A stretch of 64,000 bases of DNA from an uncultured Paracoccaceae bacterium (GTDB taxonomy: Bacteria > Pseudomonadota > Alphaproteobacteria > Rhodobacterales > Rhodobacteraceae). Below are positions 54,185 to 63,113 of the stretch, piece after piece; the stretch's first letter is position 1; each line of letters opens with the position of its first letter. The position numbers and the translations under genes were made by a program. Under the pieces are notes generated by a model. The model was not told the DNA's origin. It saw only the letters and a program-made list of their open reading frames with translations, and ran no database searches. Where the stretch lies: assembly GCA_947500005.1 (NCBI GenBank), contig CANMQJ010000004.1, forward strand, positions 67,399 to 131,398, read 5' to 3'.

Positions 54185-55756
54185 TTACGATTTCTGGAAC
54201 ATGGCGAGCATGCGCCGCGTGACGAGGAACCCGCCGAAGATGTTGATCCCGGCCATGAAGACCGAGAGCGCGGCCAGCAGGATCACGATGAAGGACCCCG
54301 AGCCGATCTGCATGAGCGCGCCCAGGATGATGATCGACGAGATCGCGTTGGTCACCGCCATCAGCGGCGTGTGCAGCGAATGCGAGACGTTCCAGATCAC
54401 CTGGAAGCCCACGAAGACCGCCAGGACGAAGACGATGAAATGCTGCATGAAGCTGGCAGGCGCCACCAGGCCCACGCCCAGCAGCAGCGCACCGCCCACG
54501 GCCAGCAGCGTCACCTGGTTCTTGGTCTGCTGCTTGAAGGCCGCAACCTCCTGCGCGCGCTTCTCCTCGGCGGTCAGTTCCTTGGGCTTCTCGCGCTTGA
54601 CGGCGGCGATGGCCTTTACCTTGGGCGGCGGCGGCGGAAAGGTGATCTCGCCCGCATGGGTCACGGTCGCGCCGCGGATCACGTCGTCATCCATGTTGTG
54701 ATTGACCACCCCGTCCTTCGCGGGCGTCAGGTCGGTCATCATGTGGCGGATGTTGGTGGCGTAAAGCGTCGAGCTCTGCGTCGCCATGCGCGAGGGGAAA
54801 TCGGTGTAGCCGACGATGGTCACGCCATTCTCGGTCACGATCTTCTCGTCGGCCACGGTCAGCTTGCAGTTGCCGCCCTTCTCGGCCGCGAGGTCGATGA
54901 TCACAGAGCCGGGCTTCATGGATTTCACCATGTCCTCGGTCCACAGTTCGGGCGCCTCGCGGTTGGGAATCAGCGCCGTGGTGATGACGATGTCCATGTC
55001 GGGCGCCAGTTCGCGGAACTTGGCCAGCTGCGCCTCGCGGAACTCGGGGCTGGAGACAGAGGCATAGCCGCCCGAGGCGCTGCCATCCTGCTGCTCCTCC
55101 TCGAAATCGAGATAGACGAACTCCGCCCCCATCGATTCCACCTGCTCGGCCACTTCGGGCCGCACGTCGAAGGCATAGGTGATCGCGCCCAGCGAGGTCG
55201 AGGTCCCGATGGCGGCCAGACCGGCCACGCCCGCGCCCACGACCAGCACCTTGGCGGGCGGAACCTTGCCCGCCGCCGTGACCTGCCCGGTGAAGAAACG
55301 GCCGAAATTGTTGCCCGCCTCGATCACCGCGCGATAGCCCGCGATATTGGCCATCGAGGACAGCGCGTCCATCTTCTGCGCGCGGCTGATCCGCGGCACG
55401 GATTCCATCGCGATGACGGTGGCGCCGGCCTCCTTCGCGGCCTCCATCCCCTTTTCGTTCCCGGCGGGATTGAAGAAGGAAATCAGGGTCTTGCCCTGTT
55501 CCAGATAGCCCAGTTCGGTCTCATCGGGCTGGCGCACCTTGGCGACGATATCGGCGGTCTCCCACAGCGTCGCGGCATCCTCCACCACGTCGACCCCGGC
55601 TTCCTTGTAAAGCTCGTCGGCAAAGCCCGCGCGCAGGCCCGCGCCGCTTTCGATCACGCAGTCATGGCCGAGCTTCTGCAAAGCCCGGGCCGAGTCGGGC
55701 GTCATCGCGACCCTGTTCTCTCCCGGAAATACCTCTTTGGGTGTTCCTATCTTCAA
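54185..55756 (-). CDS. pntA: NAD(P) transhydrogenase subunit alpha
   Basis: Predicted 523 aa, the undivided form: NAD(H)-binding domain with [28 protein letters not shown] and [17 protein letters not shown], then about residue 400 onward the Lys/Glu linker and four membrane helices ([14 protein letters not shown] and on). Many alphaproteobacteria split these parts into two genes, so the fused form is worth noting. First gene of the pntAB operon. Confidence 0.96.
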   Translation of the reverse strand: MKIGTPKEVFPGENRVAMTPDSARALQKLGHDCVIESGAGLRAGFADELYKEAGVDVVEDAATLWETADIVAKVRQPDETELGYLEQGKTLISFFNPAGNEKGMEAAKEAGATVIAMESVPRISRAQKMDALSSMANIAGYRAVIEAGNNFGRFFTGQVTAAGKVPPAKVLVVGAGVAGLAAIGTSTSLGAITYAFDVRPEVAEQVESMGAEFVYLDFEEEQQDGSASGGYASVSSPEFREAQLAKFRELAPDMDIVITTALIPNREAPELWTEDMVKSMKPGSVIIDLAAEKGGNCKLTVADEKIVTENGVTIVGYTDFPSRMATQSSTLYATNIRHMMTDLTPAKDGVVNHNMDDDVIRGATVTHAGEITFPPPPPKVKAIAAVKREKPKELTAEEKRAQEVAAFKQQTKNQVTLLAVGGALLLGVGLVAPASFMQHFIVFVLAVFVGFQVIWNVSHSLHTPLMAVTNAISSIIILGALMQIGSGSFIVILLAALSVFMAGINIFGGFLVTRRMLAMFQKS

Positions 55757-55885
55757 CTCTTGGTCCCCCTTCTACGCCTCTCTGGACGGAATGCGGTTCG
55801 GATTGCAAAGAAAAGCTGTATCCTGCGCAAGATTATTTCGCAAGTGCAGCATCGAAAACGTCAGGTCACGGGCGCTCTGTCATCC

Positions 55886-56353
55886 TCATATCCACCGGCG
55901 CGTCTTGCGCTCGTACCGGGCATAGTCCGCGCGGAAGGTCCGGCGCAAGCGATCCTCCTCGGGGATGATGAAACGGCGCTCCAGGATCCAGACGAAGATC
56001 GGGATCAGCGGCAGCGACAGAACCGCGTCGAACCGCAGGATCAGCCCTGCCAGCACCAGAGCGTCGCCCAGGTAGATCGGATTGCGCGAGCGGCTGTAGA
56101 TGCCGCTCTGCACCATCGTGCTGGGCGTGTTGTGCGGCATGGGCGTGGTCCTGTGGCGGCGCAGCTCGTAGAGGGCGAGCAGCATCAGCACGATGCCGCC
56201 CCCCACCAGGATGCCCCCCAGCAGATCCGCCCAGGCCCCGCCGAAGGTGAAGCGCAGGCCAAGATATTCGGCCTGCGCCCATGCCGCGAGCGCGAAACCC
56301 ACAAGCCAGACAGGCGGGATGTCGATCCATCGCAGCGCAGAGCCTTCGGTCAT
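55886..56353 (-). CDS. Isoprenylcysteine carboxyl methyltransferase-family membrane protein
   Basis: Predicted 155 aa, four or five helices. The motif SRNPIYLGD and the late EEDRLRRTFRADYARYERKTRRWI are those of the ICMT/PEMT family. Bacterial members methylate unknown small molecules or lipids. The ATG overlaps the MBL-fold stop as ATGA, which fixes the start over a GTG two codons upstream. The two proteins probably work together. Confidence 0.87.
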   Translation of the reverse strand: MTEGSALRWIDIPPVWLVGFALAAWAQAEYLGLRFTFGGAWADLLGGILVGGGIVLMLLALYELRRHRTTPMPHNTPSTMVQSGIYSRSRNPIYLGDALVLAGLILRFDAVLSLPLIPIFVWILERRFIIPEEDRLRRTFRADYARYERKTRRWI

Positions 56354-57300
56354 TCCCACTCCATCTCCTCGAAGACGCGGCCGGCATTCTTGGTCGCCAG
56401 CTCGTCGAACGTGTCCAGGTTGCGCCAGCGCTCCTGGTCCACGTAATAGGCGCTGGCCAGGTCGCCGCCCTCATCGATATGCGCCCCGATCTTTTCCCGC
56501 AGATCCTTGAGATAGTCGAGCGTATAGCGCCGCACCTGCGCGAAATTGGTCGGATGCCCGTGCCCGGGGATCACGTAGGTGGGCGCGATGGGCTCCAGCT
56601 TGGTCTCCCATGTCTCGATCCAGCAACTGGTGCAGGTGCTCTCGAAGATGGGCAGCATCCGCTCGTGAAAGGCGATGTCGCCGGCGATCATGATCTCCCA
56701 TTCGGGAATCCAGACCTGCGTGTCGCCCGGATCATGCGCGGGACCCAGATGCAGCACCTTGATCTCCACCCCGCCCAGTTCGATCTCGTATTCGTCCTCG
56801 AATGTCAGGTTCGCATGTTCCACCCGCGTGCCCTCGGCCTTGTCGCGGTTGTAGCGCTGCATCCCCTGCAGGATGAAATCGCCATTGGCCTGCGTCTCCT
56901 CGACCGCGTCCACATGGGCCAGCACGTCGACGCCCAGGTCGCGCCAATAGGCATTGCCCAGCATCGCGTGGCCCTGCCCGTTCTCGTTGATGACCAGCAC
57001 CACCGGCTGATCGGTCACCGCCTTGATCTCGTCATGCAGCGCCTCGGCCAGTCTGACCGACGCGCCGCCGTTGATCACCACCACGCCCTCGTCGGTGACG
57101 ATGAAGGACAGGTTGTTGTTGTGGCCCGAGTTCTCATAGGTCGGCGGCGCGGTCGCCCCGATCGCGGACCAGACATGGGGGATCACCTCCACCGGTTTCG
57201 AGTACAATTCGGATTGCGGATACTGGTCCGGAATATCCTCGCTGGCCAGCGCCGCGCCCGCGATCAGGCTGGCGGTCAGAATGGCGGTCACGCGTCTCAT
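56350..57300 (-). CDS. Exported MBL-fold protein with altered metal motif
   Basis: Predicted 316 aa. The signal peptide is cleaved near residue 20 (ALAS). The metallo-beta-lactamase fold is clear, but the canonical HxHxDH region reads NENGQGHAMLGN, keeping one His. The later ligands GPAHDPGD and VIPGHGHP remain. Zinc binding is therefore reduced or different, or another chemistry is used. GAGGAGG precedes the ATG. Followed by the coupled ICMT gene. Confidence 0.85.
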   Translation of the reverse strand: MRRVTAILTASLIAGAALASEDIPDQYPQSELYSKPVEVIPHVWSAIGATAPPTYENSGHNNNLSFIVTDEGVVVINGGASVRLAEALHDEIKAVTDQPVVLVINENGQGHAMLGNAYWRDLGVDVLAHVDAVEETQANGDFILQGMQRYNRDKAEGTRVEHANLTFEDEYEIELGGVEIKVLHLGPAHDPGDTQVWIPEWEIMIAGDIAFHERMLPIFESTCTSCWIETWETKLEPIAPTYVIPGHGHPTNFAQVRRYTLDYLKDLREKIGAHIDEGGDLASAYYVDQERWRNLDTFDELATKNAGRVFEEMEWE

Positions 57301-57323
57301 GGGGCTTTCCTCCTCGATCTTAC

Positions 57324-57335
57324 ATATTCGCATAT
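57324..57335. promoter_or_regulatory. Imperfect AT-rich palindrome in the MBL/SDR divergent gap
   Basis: ATATTCGCATAT in a short AT-rich patch 24 bp before the MBL-fold start; likely part of the promoter or a regulator site. Confidence 0.25.
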
Positions 57336-57424
57336 CATAATCATACGCCGCCGCGACGGTACGGCGCGACTTGTCACGGGGGCAAGTCCCTTTAGGGTGG
57401 CGCCAGCTATCAGGAGGAGATCAC

Positions 57425-58177
57425 ATGACACTGGACGGAAAACACGCGCTTGTCACCGGCGGCGGCACCGGCATCGGGCTGGCCATCGCCCGCGCGCTCG
57501 CCGCCGAGGGCGCACAGGTCACCATCACCGGCCGCAGGCAGGAGGTTCTGGACCAGGTCGCGGGCGACGGCATCACCGGCATGGCGATGGATGTGCGCGA
57601 CGAGGAGAACGTGGTGCAGGTCATCGGCCAGGCGGTCGCGGCGCGCGGCCCTGTTCAGGTCTGTGTCGCCAATGCAGGCATCGCCACCGGCAAGATGCTG
57701 CAAAAGACCGACATGGCCTTCTGGCGCGACATCATGGCCACCAATCTCGACGGCGCCTTCCTGACCATCCGCGAAAGCCTGCGCTCGATGCTCGAGACCG
57801 ACTGGGGCCGTGTGATCTCGGTCGCCTCCATCGCGGGGCTGCGCGGCGCGCCGGGCGCGGGGGCCTATGCCGCCTCGAAACACGGGCTGGTGGGCCTCAC
57901 CCGCACCTATTCCGAGGAGTTCATGGGCAAACCCTACACCTTCAACGCGCTCTGCCCCGGTTACGTCGACACGCCCATCGTCGAACGCAACACCGCCTCC
58001 ATCGCGGAACGCGCCAAGCTCAGCGACCAGGAAGCGCTTCAACTGATGGTCGACCAGAACCGCCACAAGCGCCTCATCGTCCCCGACGAGGTCGCCGCCG
58101 CCGCCCTCTGGCTGGTCCGCCCCGGATCGGAAAGCATCAACGGCCAGTGCATCGAGATCGCCGGCGGCCAGGTCTGA
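57425..58177 (+). CDS. Short-chain dehydrogenase/reductase (SDR)
   Basis: Predicted 250 aa, classical SDR. It shows TGGGTGIGLAIARAL, NAGIA, catalytic Ser in SVASIAGLRG and an intact YAASK. The C-terminus ESINGQCIEIAGGQV is typical. Closest in feel to 3-hydroxyacyl or 3-hydroxybutyrate dehydrogenases, but the substrate is open. AGGAGG lies 6 nt before the ATG. The next gene, kynureninase, is 74 bp on. Confidence 0.9.
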   Translation: MTLDGKHALVTGGGTGIGLAIARALAAEGAQVTITGRRQEVLDQVAGDGITGMAMDVRDEENVVQVIGQAVAARGPVQVCVANAGIATGKMLQKTDMAFWRDIMATNLDGAFLTIRESLRSMLETDWGRVISVASIAGLRGAPGAGAYAASKHGLVGLTRTYSEEFMGKPYTFNALCPGYVDTPIVERNTASIAERAKLSDQEALQLMVDQNRHKRLIVPDEVAAAALWLVRPGSESINGQCIEIAGGQV

Positions 58178-58220
58178 TTGGCATGGACAGGCCCGGCGGG
58201 ATCGGGTAGCAGGAAGGAAA

Positions 58221-58238
58221 TGCTTTAAGCCTAAAGCA
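58221..58238. promoter_or_regulatory. Operator-like palindrome before kynureninase
   Basis: TGCTTTA-AGCC-TAAAGCA: perfect 7-bp arms with a 4-bp spacer, ending 2 bp before the kynU Shine-Dalgarno. Likely bound by a dimeric regulator that blocks kynU expression. Confidence 0.5.
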
Positions 58239-58251
58239 ACGGAGGCCCCCC

Positions 58252-59457
58252 ATGACTGCTCGTCAAACCGATTTCGCCGCCACCAAGGCGCTTTTCGACC
58301 TGCCCGAGGGCGTGATCTATCTCGACGGCAACTCGCTGGGCCCCATGCCCCGCGCCGCCGCCGCGCGCGTGCAGCAGACGATCACCGAGGAATGGGGCAA
58401 GATGCTGATCACCGGCTGGAACAAGGCCGGCTGGATGGCGATGCCCACCGCGCTCGGCGACCGCATCGGCAAGCTGATCGGGGCCGAGCCCGGCTGCACC
58501 GTGGTGGGCGACACGCTGTCGATCAAGGTCTACCAGGCCGTTGCCTCGGCGCTAGAGCTGAACCCCGGCCGCAAGGTCGTCCTGTCGGACAATGGCAACT
58601 TCCCCACCGATCTCTACATGGTCGAGGGGCTCCTGCGCTCGATGGGCGACGGCTACGAGCTGCGCACCGTCGACCCCGAGGCCGTCGCCGATCACATCAC
58701 CGACGAGATCGCCGTCCTGATGCTGACCGAGGTCGATTACCGGACGGGCCGCAAGCATGACATGAAGGCGCTGACCGAATTGGCCCATGCCAGCGGCGCG
58801 ATCACCGTGTGGGATCTCGCCCATACCGCCGGCGCGCTTCCGGTCGATCTGGCCGGTTGCCGCGCCGATTTCGCCGTGGGCTGCACCTACAAGTATCTCA
58901 ATGGCGGCCCCGGCGCGCCCGCCTTCATCTACGTGGCGCCCCGCCATGCCGATGCCGCGCGCCCCGCGCTTTCTGGCTGGCTCGGGCATGAGGCGCCCTT
59001 CGCCTTCGATCTCGGCTACCGCCCCGGTGCCGGGATCGAACGGATGCGCGTGGGCACCCCCCCGGTGATCCAGATGGTGGCACTCGACGCCGCCCTCGAC
59101 GCCTGGGACGGCGTCGACATGGCCGCCCTGCGCGCGAAATCAGTGGATCTGTGCGAACTGTTCATCGCCGAGGTCGAGACACGCTGCCCCGATCTCACCC
59201 TGGCCAGCCCCCGCGAAGCGGCCATGCGCGGCAGCCAGGTCTCCTTCCGCTTTGCCGAGGGCTATGCCGCCATGCAGGCGCTCATCGCGCGCGGCGTGAT
59301 CGGCGATTTCCGCGCCCCCGACATCATGCGCTTCGGCTTCACGCCGCTCTATATCGACGAGGGTGACGTCCGGGGCGCGGTGGACATCCTCGAGGACATC
59401 ATGACCAACCGCCTCTGGGACAAGCCGGAATTCCGCACCCGCCAGAAAGTGACCTGA
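58252..59457 (+). CDS. kynU: Kynureninase
   Basis: Predicted 401-aa PLP enzyme that cleaves kynurenine or 3-hydroxykynurenine to (hydroxy)anthranilate and alanine in tryptophan breakdown. The N-terminus FDLPEGVIYLDGNSLGPMP is diagnostic. The PLP lysine is Lys214 in CTYKYLNGGPG, preceded by WDLAHTAGALPVDL. GGAGG precedes the ATG. Other kyn genes are not in the window. Confidence 0.96.
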   Translation: MTARQTDFAATKALFDLPEGVIYLDGNSLGPMPRAAAARVQQTITEEWGKMLITGWNKAGWMAMPTALGDRIGKLIGAEPGCTVVGDTLSIKVYQAVASALELNPGRKVVLSDNGNFPTDLYMVEGLLRSMGDGYELRTVDPEAVADHITDEIAVLMLTEVDYRTGRKHDMKALTELAHASGAITVWDLAHTAGALPVDLAGCRADFAVGCTYKYLNGGPGAPAFIYVAPRHADAARPALSGWLGHEAPFAFDLGYRPGAGIERMRVGTPPVIQMVALDAALDAWDGVDMAALRAKSVDLCELFIAEVETRCPDLTLASPREAAMRGSQVSFRFAEGYAAMQALIARGVIGDFRAPDIMRFGFTPLYIDEGDVRGAVDILEDIMTNRLWDKPEFRTRQKVT

Positions 59458-59464
59458 TCTTCCT

Positions 59465-59524
59465 CTTGCCGGAAATATCCCGGGGGTGATGGAGCCGCAG
59501 GCTCAAGAGGGGGCAGCGCCCCCT
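59465..59524. terminator. GC repeat with hairpin between kynU and TetR gene
   Basis: The stretch GCCGGAAATATCCCGGGGG followed by a hairpin AGGGGGC/GCCCCCT (59508-59524, loop AGC) resembles the repeat at 18373. It lies between converging stops and may stop both. Confidence 0.5.
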
Positions 59525-59534
59525 TCCCCCGGTC

Positions 59535-60113
59535 TCACACGCTCAATCCCGCCCCGATCAGCCGGGCCAGCTGCGCCACCCGGCGCGTGTAATCGGCGTA
59601 ATCCGGCACCGCCGCCTTCAACCCCTTGAGCGCGGCGGTGATGGTCAGCGCCATGTCCCGCGCCTCGCCCTCCAGCCGGATGCGCCCGGCCTGCGCCTCG
59701 CGCGCCAGCCAGTCCGCATAGACCTCCGCGATCCGCGCCTCGCCCGCCTCGACGATATCGGCCGCCATGGCATTGCCGGTATCGAGCAACTCGATCCCGT
59801 GCGGCGAGGTCAGCATCGCCTGCACGATCCCGCCCCCCTGCGCGGCGAACCCCGCCGCCAGCAGGTCCGGCACCGGCCCCGCCCCCTGCAAGGCCCGCTC
59901 CACGCTCTCGGCCGCATCGTCGTAATAGACCTGCGCGAGGCTGCGGAATATCGCCTCCTTGCCCGCGTAATGCAGGTAAAGCGCCGGGCGCGACATGCCC
60001 GCCCCGCGCGCTATGTCCTCCATCGAGGTCTTGCGGAACCCGTAGCGGGCAAAGGCCTCCCAGGCCGATTTCAGGATCGCCGTCTGCTTGGGATCGGGGT
60101 TCGGATCAATCAT
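59535..60113 (-). CDS. TetR-family transcriptional regulator
   Basis: Predicted 192 aa. The helix-turn-helix is AFARYGFRKTSMEDIARGAGMSRPALYLHYAGKEAIF; the remaining helices form the ligand domain. It is divergent from the molybdenum hydroxylase genes, with a palindromic operator in the 100-bp gap, so it probably represses them until a substrate binds. Its GGAGG directly abuts the ATG, so initiation may be weak. Confidence 0.93.
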   Translation of the reverse strand: MIDPNPDPKQTAILKSAWEAFARYGFRKTSMEDIARGAGMSRPALYLHYAGKEAIFRSLAQVYYDDAAESVERALQGAGPVPDLLAAGFAAQGGGIVQAMLTSPHGIELLDTGNAMAADIVEAGEARIAEVYADWLAREAQAGRIRLEGEARDMALTITAALKGLKAAVPDYADYTRRVAQLARLIGAGLSV

Positions 60114-60140
60114 CCTCCGCTTCTGACAGTCTGACTCTAT

Positions 60141-60164
60141 TTTGTCAATTGACAGGATGACAAA
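60141..60164. promoter_or_regulatory. Nested palindromic operator for the TetR regulator
   Basis: TGTCAATTGACA (60143-60154) is a perfect 12-bp palindrome, and TTTGTCA (60141-60147) also pairs with TGACAAA (60158-60164). Overlapping half-sites of this kind are typical TetR operators. It sits between the divergent starts. Confidence 0.65.
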
Positions 60165-60213
60165 TTACGCCAATTATGTCACGACATGTAACCGCAAGGG
60201 AGAGGAGCATTTC

Positions 60214-60678
<465 letters not shown>

Positions 60679-60681
60679 ACC

Positions 60682-62922
60682 ATGGCATCCGTCGGAAAGA
60701 TCCTGCGCCGCACCTTCCTCATCGGCTCCGCCGCCATCGTGGGCGGCGTGGCCTTCGGCGTCTACAAGGTCCGCCAGCCCGCCGCCAACCCGCTCGATCC
60801 CGGCGCGGAGGGGGCCGCGCTCAACCCTTTCGTGATGATAAACGGCGAGGGGATCACCCTGATCGCCCCGCGCGCCGAGATGGGCCAGGGCGTGCGCACC
60901 ACCTGGGCCGCGCTCATCGCCGAGGAACTCGATGTCGAACTCGACCAGGTCCGCGTGATCCACGGGCCGGCGGCCAAGGCCTATTACAATTCCGCCCTGA
61001 TCGGCGACGCCCTGCCCGGGCGCGGCTACGACAAGACGCATTTCCAGCACAACCTCGGCGAGACGCTGGGCCACGCCGCCAAGCTCTTCAGCCTTCAGGT
61101 CACCGGCGGCTCGACCTCGATGAAGGACGGGTTCGAAAGGATGCGCGCCGCCGGCGCCTCGGCCCGCGAGACGCTGAAAGCTGCGGCCGCCGCACGGCTC
61201 GACATCCCCGCGAGCGACCTGAAAACCGAAGCGGGCAAAGTCATCGCCCCCGACGGGACCGAGATCGCCTATACCGACCTGGCCCGCGACGCGGCACGGC
61301 TCGACCCCGTCGATGCCCCCCTGCGCGACCCCGGCGAGTGGCGCCTTCTGGGCCGCGACCTGCCGCGCGTGGACATGGTCGAGAAATCGACCGGCACCGC
61401 CGAATTCGGCATGGATGTACGCCTGCCCGGCATGAAATTCGCCGCCATCCGCCGCAACCCCGCCCCGGGCGGCGGCATGACGGGCTTCGACGACAGCGCC
61501 GCGCGCGGCATGGCGGGCGTGGAAAAGATCGTCGATATCGGCGACGGTGTGGCAGTGATCGCCTCGAACACCTGGCTGGCCCAGCAGGCCGTCAACGCGA
61601 TAGATGTCCAGTGGTCCGAACCGCCCTACCCGGCCGAGACCGCCGCGCTCTACGACCGGATCGAGGCCGCCTTCGACGACTCGCCCAACTCCACCATGCG
61701 CGACGATGGCGATGCCGACACCCTGCCGCCGGGCGCCACGGAACTCACCGCCGCCTATCGCCTCCCCTTCCTCGCCCATGCGACGATGGAGCCGATGAAC
61801 GCCACCGCCGTCATCACCGGCGAGGGCGTCGAGATCTGGGCCGGAACCCAGGCGCCGACGCTTCTGGCCATGAAGGTCGCCGACGTCGCGGGCCTCGACA
61901 CCGAGCAGGTCACCGTCCACACCACCTATCTCGGCGGCGGGTTCGGCCGCCGCGCCGAAAGCGATTTCGGCGAGATCGCCACCCGCGTCGCGATGGAGAT
62001 GCCCGGCACCCCCGTGCAGACCACCTGGAGCCGCGAGGAGGACATGCGCCACGACTTCTACCGCCCCGCCGCACTCGCCCGGATGCGCGGCGCGGTGCTG
62101 GACGGCAAGCCGGTCCTGCTCGACGCGCAGGTCGCCGCGCAATCGCCCACCCACCAGATCACCAAGCGCATGACCGGCATGCCCGGCATGGGCCCCGACA
62201 AGGTGCTGGTCGAGGGGCTGTTCAACGCGCCCTATGCCATCCCCGCCTACCGCGCGCGGGGCTATATCGCCGATCTCGAGGTGCCCGTGGGCTTCTGGCG
62301 CTCGGTCGGCAACAGCCACAACGCCTTTTTCATCGAAAGCTTCATCGACGAGATGGCCCATGCCGCAGGCCGCGACCCGCTGGAATTCCGGCTCGAGGCG
62401 ATGCGCGACGAACATCCTCCCTCGGCCCGCTGCCTGGAGGCGGTGCGCGACATGTCCGGCTGGACCGGAGAGAAGACCCCCGGCCGAGGGCGCGGCGTCG
62501 CCTTCTGCTACAGCTTCGGCACCTCGGTCGCGCAGGTGATCGACGTGGTGGACGAGGATGGCACCATCCGCATCGACCGCGCCTGGATCGCCTGCGACAT
62601 CGGCCTGGCGCTCGACCCGCGCAACGTGGCGGCCCAGATGGAAGGCGGGATGCTCTATGGCCTCTCGGCGGCGTGCTTCGAGGAAATCACCTTTGCCGAT
62701 GGCGCCGTCGAACAGGGCAATTTCCCCGATTACGACGCGCTGCGCATCCATAACAGCCCAAGGGTCGAGGTGCAGGTGCTCGAAACCAACACCTACATGG
62801 GCGGCGCGGGCGAACCCGGCACGCCCCCCGCCGCCCCGGCGCTGGCCAACGCGCTGTTCGACCTCACCGGAAAGCGCGCCCGCTCCCTGCCGCTGATGCA
62901 CGAGTTCGATCTGGCGGTCTGA
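60682..62922 (+). CDS. Molybdenum hydroxylase molybdopterin subunit (isoquinoline 1-oxidoreductase beta-like)
   Basis: Predicted 746 aa. An N-terminal RRTFLIGSAAIVGG looks like a twin-arginine signal, so the enzyme is probably periplasmic or membrane-attached, as in this subfamily. Seen: APRAEMGQGVRT, the Mo-site GGGFGRRAESDF and catalytic Glu711 in GGAGEPGTPP. It hydroxylates an N-heterocycle or oxidises an aldehyde. No FAD subunit is present; electrons likely go to a cytochrome. It needs Mo cofactor, whose moaA lies in the same window. Confidence 0.92.
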   Translation: MASVGKILRRTFLIGSAAIVGGVAFGVYKVRQPAANPLDPGAEGAALNPFVMINGEGITLIAPRAEMGQGVRTTWAALIAEELDVELDQVRVIHGPAAKAYYNSALIGDALPGRGYDKTHFQHNLGETLGHAAKLFSLQVTGGSTSMKDGFERMRAAGASARETLKAAAAARLDIPASDLKTEAGKVIAPDGTEIAYTDLARDAARLDPVDAPLRDPGEWRLLGRDLPRVDMVEKSTGTAEFGMDVRLPGMKFAAIRRNPAPGGGMTGFDDSAARGMAGVEKIVDIGDGVAVIASNTWLAQQAVNAIDVQWSEPPYPAETAALYDRIEAAFDDSPNSTMRDDGDADTLPPGATELTAAYRLPFLAHATMEPMNATAVITGEGVEIWAGTQAPTLLAMKVADVAGLDTEQVTVHTTYLGGGFGRRAESDFGEIATRVAMEMPGTPVQTTWSREEDMRHDFYRPAALARMRGAVLDGKPVLLDAQVAAQSPTHQITKRMTGMPGMGPDKVLVEGLFNAPYAIPAYRARGYIADLEVPVGFWRSVGNSHNAFFIESFIDEMAHAAGRDPLEFRLEAMRDEHPPSARCLEAVRDMSGWTGEKTPGRGRGVAFCYSFGTSVAQVIDVVDEDGTIRIDRAWIACDIGLALDPRNVAAQMEGGMLYGLSAACFEEITFADGAVEQGNFPDYDALRIHNSPRVEVQVLETNTYMGGAGEPGTPPAAPALANALFDLTGKRARSLPLMHEFDLAV

Positions 62923-62932
62923 CCCGCGCACA

Positions 62933-62969
62933 GGGGCGCGGCCGGTCCCGAACCGGCCGCCCCAGTTTT
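62933..62969 (+). terminator. Terminator after the molybdenum hydroxylase operon
   Basis: An 8-bp core stem CGGCCGGT/ACCGGCCG, extended by GGGG/CCCC across a bulge, followed by AGTTTTA. Confidence 0.75.
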
Positions 62970-63113
62970 ACCTCAAATTGTTTCCGTCCCGGCCCCAATC
63001 CCTCCCCGCTTTCGCCCGACCGGCCCGCTATCCCGGACCGTGACGCGACACCAGCGGCGCCCCGTCCCGGCGGGCGCCCCGCCCTGCCGCGCGGAACGTG
63101 AAGGTAAGATGAC

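Noticed and set aside
54371-56446. Plus-strand open frame of about 690 codons opposite pntA
   Set aside because: It is antisense to pntA and the ICMT gene, with His/Arg/Gly-rich shadow composition and no domain.
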